Source: Liriodendron chinense (lineage: Eukaryota > Streptophyta > Magnoliopsida > Magnoliales > Magnoliaceae). Taken from it: DNA of 64,000 nt. The stretch is taken from contig ML058464.1 of assembly GCA_003013855.2 (NCBI GenBank), forward strand, positions 2,884,170 to 2,948,169. Reading direction: 5' to 3'. Shown one piece after another: positions 54,141 through 64,000 of this stretch (position 1 is its first letter; each line of letters begins with the position of its first letter). Under the pieces are notes generated by a model. The model was given only the letters and a program-made list of their open reading frames with translations. It ran no database searches and had not been told where the DNA came from. Position numbers and translations under genes: made by a program.

Positions 54141-55488
54141 ACAATTGAAGAAAGAAGAATTCTGCCGACAACCGTGTTGCGCAGTGGAGAATTGAGCGCC
54201 AATCCCATTTGCTGTTTCGAGATTACAGAGGAAGATGATTGGAGGAAATCATTCATCGATTATCTAAAGTACGAATTTCTACCGGAAGATCCCAAAACGC
54301 GCATGCAAGTCAGAAGACGCGCCAATTCCTTCGTACTCCAGAATGACGTGCTTTACAAACGATCATACGAGAGAGTACTACTGCGGTGTCTAAGCCGAGA
54401 TGAAGCACATGATACACTGAAAGAAGCTCACGGAGGAGAATGTGGTGCCCACCAAGGAGGCAAGAATCTACATCACTGTGTACGACACATGGGTTACTAC
54501 TGGCCCGCAATGACGAAGGATGCGATAAAATATGTCAAGAAGTGTCACCAGTGTCAAATCCACGCAGATATCATACATTCACCACCGGAAGAATTGCACC
54601 AGTCAATAATGTCCTGGCCTTTTGCGGCCTGGGGCATGGACATGATCGGGCCGATTAATCCACCATCCTCCCAGGGGCATCAGTATATCCTCGCGGCAAC
54701 CGATTATTTCTCCAAATGGGCCGAAGCGGTCGCCCTGAGAAATGTGAAAGCCAGACATGTCGAGAGTTTCATTTGTCACACCATATTGTACCGGCACGAT
54801 ATCCTTGAGAGAATCACCACGGACAATGGGACGCCCTTCAAGAACGCTACTATTGATAAGCTGTGCGTAAAGTTCCAGATCAAGCACTGCTATTCATCAC
54901 CTTATTACCCTCCTGCGAATAGGTTGGCCTGAGGCATTCAATAAGACTATCGTGAAGATTCTGAAAAAGACAGTGGCAGAAAATAAGAAAGACTGGGACA
55001 GACAATTATCCGAAGCATTATGGGCATACCGAACTACACACCGCACAGCCACCCGAGCTACACCCTACTCACTGATGTACGGAACAGAAGCTGTGATCCC
55101 GATGGAAATCCAAGTCGAGTCGCTACGGGTCGCACTTCGGTACTCCCTGACAACTGAGCACAATGCCAGGATCAGAATGGCCGAACTCGATAATTTAGAC
55201 GAAAAGAGGCTCGCTGCCCAATAAAGGCTCGAAATGTATCAGAAGCAAATCTCAGCCGCGTACGATAAACGTGTTAGGGGGAGGTCATTCAAGAAAGGTG
55301 ACCTCGTGCTAATGATGAAGCGTTCGGCACCGACCCAAGGACCGAAAAGTAAATTTGACCCGAAATGGGATCCCGTCTGCATCATCGATGAAGTATATTC
55401 CAACGGAGCCTATCGGGTAATAGATTGCAAAGGGCAGGGCATCAGATCGCTAGTGAATGGCCAATTTTTTAAAAGATATTACACCTAA
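54141..55488 (+). pseudogene. pol: E2 integrase
   Basis: The zinc-binding region is present (EAHGGECGAHQGG, then YVKKCHQCQIHADI). Core Asp codons lie at 54639 (WGMDMIG) and 54822 (TTDNGTPF); the Glu codon at 54931 is reached only after a 1-bp shift next to the stop at 54930-54932. After that TIVKILKKTVAENKKDW and LWAYRTTHRTATRATPYSLM continue to 55221. A TAA at 55222-55224 precedes the final EMYQKQISAAYDKRVRGRSF segment, ending KRYYT at 55488. No chromodomain. The three parts are collinear with E1 integrase. Confidence 0.88.
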
Positions 55489-55863
55489 CATAGGCTTATC
55501 ATCGCAAGTTGTAAACACCCCAGTAGAGGGAAAGTGTAATAAAGTAGATACCAAAAGAAAGGATACCATACAATGACTAAACCAAAATGCTAATCATCTA
55601 CTTTATGCTTGCACAGGTATCGGAAAGGTCGTTAAGGTGCAAGACACGTCAAGCATGACACCATGCCTTTTCGAGACCATTGAAAATCGGGATAAGCCCT
55701 AAGCCAAGGCTCGGCTACATCTTCGTTCACATGTGTAGGTTCGAGTCCTAACAGGGGGACGTTCCTTTCCAAATAGCACAATCTAGTTGCATTCAAACTC
55801 AAATGAAACGACAAGCAGGCTAAAGGCACGACATAAATTTAAAACTACAGTAGTATACATATT
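55489..55863 (+). other. E2 sequence downstream of integrase
   Basis: Non-coding. A T-arm-like word (gtaggttcgagtccta, about 55737) is present but no complete tRNA fold. Ends at the GTTAC duplication of the following insertion. Confidence 0.6.
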
Positions 55864-57539
55864 GTTACTGTAAGAACCTGAGTTCATGCAGGTAGTATTA
55901 CACTTGTGTACATGTAAACCTAGGATTAGTCAAATGTAGCAGGCACTTAGAAATGTTATAGAGTAGTATCTTGATCCGTTAGTCTAGTAGGTGGATCGAA
56001 TTTCGAGGACAAAATTCTGTGTAAGGGTGGTAGAATGTAATACCTCAAAATTTTGGGCCCACGAGTAAGTACACGAGTGCGTGTTCACATGTGAGAAATT
56101 ATATTCTAAGCTGTATTGTTCACACGCATACACACATGTATACATTTTATACATGTCCAGACAACTTGTCAGGCCTCTGAAAAACTTAGTGCACTTAGTT
56201 AAGTCGACAGACCGACCGTTAGAATAATCTGTCGTTACTAGACTAGAAGATCTAACTGTCCACTTCGATTCCGAATTACGCGAGCAATGTAAACCGCCGT
56301 ACATTTCCCTGTATACATGTTTGTCCATAAATAAGACCCGTACATCGTGTCCATCACAAGGCATATCCTTAGGCCAATGATTTCTTAGCCTTATGAGCTT
56401 GCTCGGGTGTGGTTGTAACACCCTAGAATTTTAGAATAATCTAAATTATAAATTAGTTTATTATTTAAGAAATTAAATAACTTTAATATTGATAAATTAG
56501 TATTAAATAATCCGTAAGAAATTTTAGTATAGCCCCTTCATTAAAATGGCTCAACAAGAACCCTAGAATAGCATGTAAGTGTCAGATTTCGCAAAACTTA
56601 TAAATCTACAATAGTTTCGAAAATGCCATTAGTTAAACTTAAGTTACGGCGATCATTATCGTACAAAACTCTATGTACTAGTTCTAGAACACGATCCAAC
56701 CATACATGTCAAATTTCAACCCTCCAATCATCCTACAAACGCCCTAATCAGAAATCGGGCCATAAGTGGGCCATCTGACTTCGGAACCGTCTCATTTTTG
56801 GTGTTATAGCCTAAAATCAGGTGACCTACGGGATGGTCGGAATAGATTTCGTACACACATCATGGTGGGACCCACGTGCATTGTGTGCACGGTTTGCGCC
56901 CGGTCAACACGCGTTGACCGCGTGCATTGCAAGACGCGGAGCGTCTTCTTCTTCTTTCCTTGTTTTCCGTCCGCAGCGGCAGCGAACAGTGCTGTCCGCC
57001 TGCTCCATCCACACCGTTCGTTGGTGGGCCAGCGAGTGGACCCCACTGGTCAGGCTAATGTACGACACGTGCAGCGCACGTAATTATAAAAAAAAGAAAA
57101 AAAAGAAGAAGTCTGTGGAGTAGCGTCTTCTTCGGACGCCATTACTGCGTCTGCTGCGACAGCGAGCAGCGCTGTCCATCTGTGGGTCTCGACCGTCCAT
57201 CACGGTGGCCCCTATCCGTTAATCCAATCCGTTCATTCAGTGTGCGCCTCACCCAGACATTAGGAGTGGGTGATCTCAATGTTTTCGGTCGACTGAGGGG
57301 ATCACTTCAATCCACCGTTCTAACGCAAGATGAACAAGATCTACCGATCTGCCATGCATGGCTGGGCCAAATCGCTTCCAGGCCTTCATGTGAACCCCAC
57401 CTAGGTCTCCAACGGTTACAAGTGGCTTAGTTTGCAAAATATGATATCCAAATCCAAGTTGGATTCGGAAACTCCATCGGTTCGCGCGGACGGACGAACT
57501 CAGCTATAAGAGGTCGGCTTGCTGCTTCGTTTGCTACAA

Positions 57540-57814
57540 GAAACAGCAAAAGAGAAAGAGAGAGAAGAGAGCTATTAGAGAGAGAGAAGAAAGAGAGAGA
57601 AAGAAAATGAGAGGAGCGATAGGGAGAGAAAGAGAGCAGCGGTAGAGAAAGAGAGGTTGCTGTTGCCGCTGTTGCTGTTGTTGCCGTTGTTGCTGCCGTT
57701 GCTGCTGTTGCTCCTCTTGCTGGGGCAGCAAGGAAGAAGGAGGAGAAGAAGGAAAAGAAGAAGAAAAGAAGAAAGAGAAATAAAGGAAGAAGGAAAAAGA
57801 AGAAGAAGAGAAGA

Positions 57815-57858
<44 letters not shown>

Positions 57859-57985
57859 GGTGAGAGAGAGAGGGGGGGGTGGCTGAGCTGTTGCTGCTGT
57901 TGCTGTGGGGACAACACCCCAGTCAGCAAGAAACAGAGAAGAAGAAAGAAAGAAGAAAAAGGAGAAAGAAAGAAGGAAGAAGCAG
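57540..57985. repeat. Purine-rich low-complexity tract
   Basis: GA-rich DNA with (GA)n at 57820-57854 and a tgctgttgccg-type triplet run at 57656-57720. It lies just after the LTR TATA word, so it would be the start of an LTR transcript. Open frames here (for example minus 57534-57929) are simple-sequence artefacts. Confidence 0.85.
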
Positions 57986-58593
57986 GAAGTTGTTCTCTAG
58001 TCCAATCCGAGTCGACTCGTTTAGCGACTCACTGAGCCAACTCGGAATCTAGTTTGGGCTTGTGGGGAACCTATAGTTCATCGTACGGTGGGTGATTCAT
58101 CTAATAAATTCCTGGTTAATTTTCCTTGATCCTCTTGTTGCTATACTCTAGTTCTTGATTCCTTCTTTTACTGTTTAACCATTGGATTTTCGGGTAAGGA
58201 ATATTTTTCCAATTCACTCCATTAATCAAGTTTTTGTCATGGTCTTCTTTGTTAATTGTAAAGGAATCTTAGGTATGGGACCCACTTCGATCTCTGTTCT
58301 TAGGTATCATTCATTCTTAGTGTTCTTCCCCAAATTATCCTATCTAGTTGTACATATTAAGATATTAGACGAACTCGACGCAGGTTATCTTACATATTTT
58401 AATAATTTTCCAAATTATCCTCAGCTCCCTTAATTTACTACAAATTACGTGTTTAGACAAAGAACTACTTAAACAAAGATGACACATGCATGGTGTGATT
58501 GGAATTGAGTTGAGATGCATTGTATGCTTGAAGATATGTTTCCATGATTCATGACATTCATATACATCTTTTATACACAACGACAGAACAGGA

Positions 58594-58836
58594 GCATGGT
58601 TGATTTGACTCCTGGCGTGCATGGTTGATTTGTCAGCCTCGCTGTACCGGTTAGGTGAGCATGGTTGATTTGCGACAGGTTCCTAATGTTAAGTGGCAGC
58701 GAGTTCTGGTCGTTTCACTTATTGGGCATGGTTGATTTGCTCGGTTGGATCAGTGGTGCATGGTTGATTTGCCCACTGGCGTGCATGGTTGATTTGCCGC
58801 CTCATTGTACCGGTTAGGTGAGCATGGTTGATTTGC
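58594..58836. repeat. Seven copies of GCATGGTTGATTTG
   Basis: Exact or near-exact copies at about 58594, 58619, 58659, 58727, 58757, 58782 and 58823. They lie inside a larger duplication (period about 163 bp; gtaccggttaggtgagc at 58644 and 58807). Located in the 3' third of the LTR-type insertion. Confidence 0.88.
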
Positions 58837-59418
58837 GACAGGTTCCTAATGTTCAGTGGCAACGAGTTCCTAGACGTTTATTGCTCTCACACGTATCATG
58901 ACATACATGACATCATGATAATCATGTTCTATTGATAATAAACCATAAAATGTATCAATCATAACATTATCATCATATATTGCTCACAATTCTATCCATT
59001 GATGATTCGCATTCTATCGATTATTATCTGGAATATTACCTGTGATGGAAATGACCTCACTGGGCTTTTAGCTCACCAAAATCACCACAGTTCTTGCAGG
59101 TTTTCAGGAAGGAAAAGACGTAGACAGAGCAGAGTATTCAGATGGTCACGTGTTACTTAAACGCCAATTGTATTTGATTTATTTTATCTTGTAAAATTCA
59201 ATGTAATAACATATTAGTGGAAAAGAAACGTTATACTTGGGATTTATTTTATTTATGCGATGTGTGGAATGGAGCTTCAAGAAATCTATGCTCAAATTTT
59301 CAGTTCACACCCTGGACTTCGAGCTTTGGGTTGTTGTACTCGAGTTTCGAATTTCAGGGCATGACAGTTACAACATTCATACAACATGTTTCAAATTACA
59401 AATAAAAGTCATTGCAGC

Positions 59419-62400
59419 TTAACCTTCTAAAGTTCTCAAACACTGTTCTAATAGGTTAACTGCAGATTCTTCGATCGCCTTCTGTCTTGCCTCAGCCTCG
59501 GCCAAACCTTGGGCAGGGTCGGGGGTGTCTTGAAGAGACTGTTTCAGCTCAGCAACCTGTGCCCTTACAGCAGTGCATCTCGCTTCGTGCTAGTCGACGG
59601 AAGACTGCAGACGTGCCTTCTGACCACTGAACTTCGAGAGTTTGAGATGGACGGCAGAATGTTCGGCTCGTAACCGGGCCATCTCATTCTCAATCTCTGC
59701 AAGACGTTCAGTCGCTTGTTGACACTCAACATCGGCAGCTTGCCAATCTTTCCTTACTACAGCATCATCCGCCTCGTGTAATTCAAGCTTCGGAAGGAGG
59801 GACCACAAGTGATCGCAGTTTTTCCTCAACGGAAGGATCAACCCTGAGGTGCCTCGCCTCATTCACTCGAACCATCCCTTCCTTGAACTGAGCTACGTGA
59901 CCGACTATCAAAGAAATGTCAATTCGAGCCACATAGTGTTGAGTTCTAGTGCCTGCAGTGCTTTAGTCCAAAATGGACCATTCATCTCCATTCTTTAACG
60001 AATCAGCGATGTCAGACAGGAGGCTCTTCAGCAGATTTGCTTTGGTCCTTGACAAGCCTCGGAGAGATGAAGTAAATACATCAGACAAAACTGCAGGAAC
60101 CGGGACACAGGCAGGAGCAGTGACTGACAAAAGAAATGATAAACATTAGCATACAGAAGAAAGAAAAGAAGCAAGCAAGGTAACAAGGCAAGTAATATAC
60201 CAGTAGGGATTTCGTCAACCGGTGCACTAGTCGAGGCAACAGGTTTTGATGAGGTAGGGGTACATTCAGCTACAACTTCTGCTGCTGGCTCAAGCAATTT
60301 AGGAGAAGGAAGAACGACGATCTCAAGGGCGATGATAGCTTGAACTGGTTCAGTGACGAGGGATGCTTCGGCAACAGGCTCTGATGCACTAACAACGTCC
60401 GAGGGCACGGTTTCTTGGGCAGGAGGTGCTGCCTCTTCCATAATAATAGCAGGGCCTGCCTCAGCAGTAGGGTTAGGGTTTACTGCAGCTACGGTACTGA
60501 CAGGGTTGATAAGAGGAAGATCTTCAGCTTGTGGCCCACCGTCAAGGTCCATAGGGATGGGTTCTGTGTCTGCTTCGGGAACAGATCTGTCATGTATCGG
60601 CTCGTTATCTTCACACTCATCTATGGGGCGATTCCCGCTGAAGTCTGCCTGCGAACTCATCTCCCCCTCTTCCCTCGGTCCACTGGCATCATCGATCGGA
60701 ACGCTGTCGGCAAGTTTGGAGAGACGACTCCGTGTTTTCTCTGCCCGGTATAGCTTCCATAGGTCCTTTATTTTCTTCCCTCCGTCGGCGATAGGAACGC
60801 GAGGGGCAGTCTTCACTCGAGGCCCAGAACGCTCAGGAGACGGTTCAGAATCACTATCCCCGGGAGCAGAGCGTCTGGATAGACTCGTCCGACTGGCCGG
60901 GCTCTGATCATGACCCTCCCGACCGCCAGTCGATGGGGTCCCTGCTACGACTCCTTCACCCTCACCATCACCCTCTCCACCCCCTCTGATAAATTCGTCA
61001 CCATCATCACCCCCTTCATTGTTGCCATCACCGGACAGCGTCATCGTTATCATCCTCACCATCATCACCACCGGCATCTTCCTCTTCACCAGCTTCCCCT
61101 GCCTCGTCAACCTCGTCATCATCGTCACCAAGGTCGTAACGCTCTCTCTGCCCCTCTGCCATGGGACTAACGAGTGGGGAATCCGGATTCCCTTGCAGTG
61201 TGACTCTCTGGCCATAAGCGATCCACCCTTCAAGTGTATGCTCAGGCTTCTCATGATCTATTATTACATTCAGAGAGGTCACAAACTTCTACACACCCGG
61301 AGTGGCCAGTTGATGGAGCGGCTCTGACACGTAGCCCAAGCCGTCAGTAGGAGCAGGGTCGACGATCGGCGGAGAGACAAAGACTGGGTCAACTACGTGA
61401 TGATTGTTTCGGATCAAGGAATATTGGTGAGCCCACCACCTCATCCATCCATATGTAGCGCCAGGGGTATACTGCATGCCCGGAATAATGAAAGAACAAC
61501 CCGATCTGGTGAGCAAGAGCTGTCGCCATATCCATTTTCAGTGTATCGGCCCCGTGCCATAAGCCCGTTGTTCTCTTGTCACCAGCTCAAGCGTCTCCGG
61601 TACCCCTTGGTCATAGCCGAATTTCCTGGCGAATCTGTTTGGGTAGTACGGCTGCCTCCAAAACTCGGCTCCCTCCCTCAAAGGCAGTGAACTCGGGTAG
61701 ATCGATATAAAAAATGAGCGCTGATAGGAACCAAGGCTCTCATCATCGTCGAGTAACTCTAGATCCTTGCTGTTGGTCCCGGAGAAAAGGAAGAAGTCGA
61801 CATCATCCTGACGAGCTATCTTTGCCTCGATAGTCGCCAAGTGTCCGTTGTTCATCTTCCGCTTCTGAAAGGCGTGCAGCGGAACTGACCCTCTCCGGAT
61901 GAAATCTTTGAGCTCCATACCATAGACCCATGGGAAGTAAACCCCGAGCCATCTCGAAAAGAAATGCCACCCGCAAAAGGAAGAATTCGGTCCGAAGGAA
62001 GCCGAGCCCTTGTTGCTGATGACACCGCCGAAGGCCCGATATATGGAGCACAATACAACTGGGGCCAATGCGTAGCGATGGCCGTTAGCCAGACTCCCCG
62101 CCACGGCAAAACAAGAGACTCGCACGCTGTCTGCCTGCTTAGAGCTTGGAAGGGCCACACAGCATAGCCAATAGGCTAAAAATCCGGCAAGCTCGCAGGT
62201 GGGAGACAGCTTGTTCGGCTGCGGAAACTTCTTCATCTTGGCCTCCAAGACCAGTTTATCCCTGCGGCCTTCATTGTATGACGTGTAATCCAAGCTAAAA
62301 AAAAGAGAGAGAGAAAAAGAAAAGAGAAGTCATCAGTGAAAGAAATGAATAAAATGAAGTGAAAATGCACAACCCAAGTTAAGATACTCACTTCAGGCCG

Positions 62401-63624
62401 TGACTGAAGTAAACTAGCCAATCTTCAAAGGGCACCTTATCCTTGGAACCCAAGAATTGCGGGAGCTCCGCGAATAGCTCGTAGCAGGCTTTAGAATAAA
62501 AGCCTTCATTAAAGCCCTTTTTCTTCTTGGAAAGCTCTTCGTCGTTGGGCGTCCACTCATCATAAATTCTGCCGCCTATAGGGAGACCTGCTATCCAATA
62601 CAGGTCCTAGAGGGAGATGCTCATTTCTCCACAGGGCAAGTGGAATGAGTTGGTAATGGAGCTCCAGTGATTCAGAAACCCCTTGTAGACGCACGGCTCC
62701 CGGTAGAAGTAACTTGATGTCGCTTGGATAGCCCTGAGGAGACCCACTTGTTTCAGGGTATCTTCATGTTGCTCGATGATTCTGTTGGCCCAAGCTTCGT
62801 AGCCAGGGTGAGGACTCAGATGTCCTCGGGTCCTGAACCCTCCGGTCGGCCAGATTTCTGCGTCGAACAAAGGGTGAAACCTTTGGCGTAAGGTCTCGTA
62901 ATAATGGGCCGGAAACGGCAGATGCGGGTCGTGGTTTGGCTCCAAAAATATCATGTCCTTCTCTCCGAGGACAGACTGCAGTGTACCATTCTTGGATACA
63001 GCACAGTTGAGGAACGTCTCCGAAATGGATGTCCAGGAGCCAACGCTGTAAAAGGAGTTGGCGCGACACACATCCGAGGGCTCGATGCTTGGGAGGGATC
63101 GATACCGTTGGAAGCTTTTGGGGAATTGGATGTACTATTTCGTATAGGGATTGCGGATCATGAGGGATGACACCGCCATTTTCACCGAAGACCAGACGAC
63201 CTTCATTTTATCAGACTTCGACTTAGCCTGATTCTCCATAAACACCTGCTTGGCACTTTTTTCCGGTCGTCTTCGGGCGACCCCGTTTGGCAGATTGAAC
63301 GGGCACAACTGGGCTCGCCTCACCCTCTTCGGACCCAACAACCTCATCGGTCCGGAAACCTTGCAAGGGAGCGAACCACGTGTCCCATTCTTCTTGAGTA
63401 CCCTCATTAGGAAGAGCCGGTAGGGCTTTGTCGCAGAGTATCTTCCGTTGTACATTCTTCGGAAGAGCCAAAATGAGCTCGTAAAAGTTGAACTCCTCCG
63501 GTGGATGGAACCATTACGGGTTTTGATCAGACGGTCGCGTCACCTTCTTGGGCGAGGTACGCTTGCACTTGCGCATGGGTGTTTTGGAGCTAGATGGACC
63601 AGCGTTAGAAGGACCACCAGCCAT
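59419..63624 (-). pseudogene. PMD protein gene, antisense downstream of E2 integrase
   Basis: Minus strand. The ATG at 63624 opens MAGGPSNAGPSSSKTPMRKC with a basic KCKRTSPKKV patch. Inferred introns: 62295-62391 (GTGAGT...TTTTAG) and 60124-60200 (GTATAT...GTCAG); both joins keep the frame. PMD motifs in order: GYEAWANRIIEQ, SSITNSFHLPCGEMSISL, DLYWIAGLPIGGRIY, CELAGFLAYWLCCVALPSS, FAVAGSLANGHRYALAPVVL and FFSRWLGVYFPWVYGME. An acidic stretch (about 61030-61140) and a coiled-coil-like tail (RLAEIENEMARLRAEHSAV) follow, ending in TAA at 59419-59421. Lesions include stops at 63514, 63135, 62607, 61538, 61289, 59963 and 59590 and frameshifts near 63270, 61030 and 59790. Longer than E1's PMD gene and clearly diverged from it. 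Its function is unknown; cellular relatives act in the nucleus. Confidence 0.8.
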
Positions 63625-64000
63625 GAAGATCTGCACGAGCACGACAAAACATCAGGCAAAAATGCAAGTACGAGAATCAGAAAAGATACATTCAGGTATG
63701 CCCGAACTTTGAACAACTTAAGTTAAATAGGGGCATTACGTCTGGTTCAACGTGATCTAAGAGTTTCAGACGTACGGGATCCAACAGATCCTCGAAACTA
63801 TAAGTATCATGACCGATTCGAAAGAGGAGTATCAAACCCCATACGCTCCGAAATGACAACCCAATATCATGGGGGGATGATCAGTTGAACCAACATACGA
63901 GCATATTAATAAATACTAAACATGTTAAAGTGAAAAGTCCAAAATTGAGCAAACTTAAACCCTGGAAGCCAATCCGCGCCAGCCCTGGTGCGTCCAAAAA
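63625..64000. other. Upstream region of the PMD gene and window end
   Basis: The minus strand has a TATTTAA word about 100 bp before the PMD ATG (63723-63729), a weak promoter candidate. On the plus strand ATGGGGGGATGATCAG (63870-63885) resembles a polypurine tract followed by an LTR start. The last 25 bp (ctggtgcgtccaaaaa) resemble the GCGCATCCAAAAATTC words of the E2 5' LTR, so the E2 3' LTR may begin here. Confidence 0.35.

Larger units (their letters stand above)
55869..59366 (+). mobile_element. LTR-type insertion flanked by GTTAC
   Basis: GTTAC occurs at 55864-55868 and 59367-59371, immediately outside TGTAAGAACC and GGGCATGACA ends. Inside, 55990-56035 reads like the polypurine end of a gypsy internal region (gaatttcgaggacaaaattc, then gtaagggtggtagaa), followed by two LTR-start-like words, TGTAATACCTC at 56036 and TGTAACACCCTAG at 56414. 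A TATA word (CTATAAG) is at 57504-57510, a purine-rich leader at 57540-57985 and a GCATGGTTGATTTG array at 58594-58836. There is no pol. It is either a non-autonomous element or a nested, internally deleted composite. Confidence 0.5.
21487..64000 (+). mobile_element. E2: Tat-lineage Ty3/gypsy element (host of E1), partial
   Basis: Plus-strand element. Its 5' LTR is split by E1 (left part to 22565, right part 47033-48240), then come a primer binding site, gag, protease, RT, RNase H, a second RNase H and integrase (ending 55488). An LTR-type insertion follows at 55869-59366, then an antisense PMD gene at 59419-63624. The RT-RH-aRH-INT order marks the Tat lineage. The 5' LTR left end is uncertain (21487 at TGTTGGGG, or up to 200 bp later). 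The 3' LTR is not clearly seen; the last 40 bp resemble its repeat words. Confidence 0.7.

Noticed and set aside
55690..55765. tRNA gene suggested by a GGTTCGAGTCCTA word
   Set aside because: The T-arm word is present but no matching acceptor stem, D-arm or anticodon stem can be drawn around it.
57534..57929. Minus-strand Ser/Gln-rich frame
   Set aside because: Translation of a GA/CT simple repeat with triplet runs. No domain and no start context.

Overview
This window looks like repeat-dominated nuclear DNA from a flowering plant. I found no intact single-copy host gene, no rRNA or tRNA gene and no CRISPR array. Evidence for a plant is the presence of Ty1/copia and Ty3/gypsy Tat-lineage retrotransposons, plant mobile domain (PMD) proteins, GT-AG introns, and many foldback MITEs of a family carrying GATGTATGTG and TTTATCCACACCGTCCATC blocks. 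I remember that MITE family from magnoliid-type genomes, but I could not check this, so the lineage below flowering plant is a guess.

Layout. 1-3.3 kb: a degraded Ty1/copia element on the minus strand, cut by the window edge. 3.3-5.2 kb: the 3' part of a gypsy-type LTR. 5.2-20.6 kb: gene-free DNA built from nested small elements, including several foldback MITEs, a SINE-like unit, a 1.96-kb solo LTR with TTCAA target duplication, an hAT-like MITE with an 8-bp duplication, and a 594-bp solo LTR with CATTG duplication. The solo LTRs sit inside older foldback elements. 20.6-21.5 kb: an inverted, truncated copy of the LTR of element E2.

21.5-64 kb: two nested Tat-lineage Ty3/gypsy elements. E2 (plus strand) is the older host. 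Its 5' LTR is split by the insertion of E1 (minus strand, 22566-47027, about 24.5 kb, 5-bp duplication CCAGC, LTRs 22566-24120 and 45499-47027). Both have gag, aspartic protease, reverse transcriptase, RNase H, a second (archaeal-type) RNase H and integrase, and both use the same primer-binding-site class. All coding regions carry stops and frameshifts, so neither copy is autonomous.

The most notable point is that both elements carry protein genes antisense to gag-pol in the region between integrase and the 3' LTR. E1 carries two plus-strand genes with inferred introns: a three-exon PMD gene (30676-32169) and a DUF7745-like gene with a C-terminal coiled coil (about 33181-35784). E2 carries a minus-strand PMD gene (59419-63624) with an acidic middle and a coiled-coil tail; a 3.5-kb LTR-type insertion (55869-59366, flanked by GTTAC) lies between E2 integrase and that gene. 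In E1 a GC-rich dyad (GGGCGGCC, 7-nt spacer, GGCCGCCC) occurs beside the TATA box of both LTRs and upstream of both antisense genes. PMD proteins MAIN and MAIL1 act in transposon silencing in Arabidopsis, so the cargo could bear on host control, but that is inference. Coordinates of LTR ends, TSDs, stops and splice sites were read by eye.
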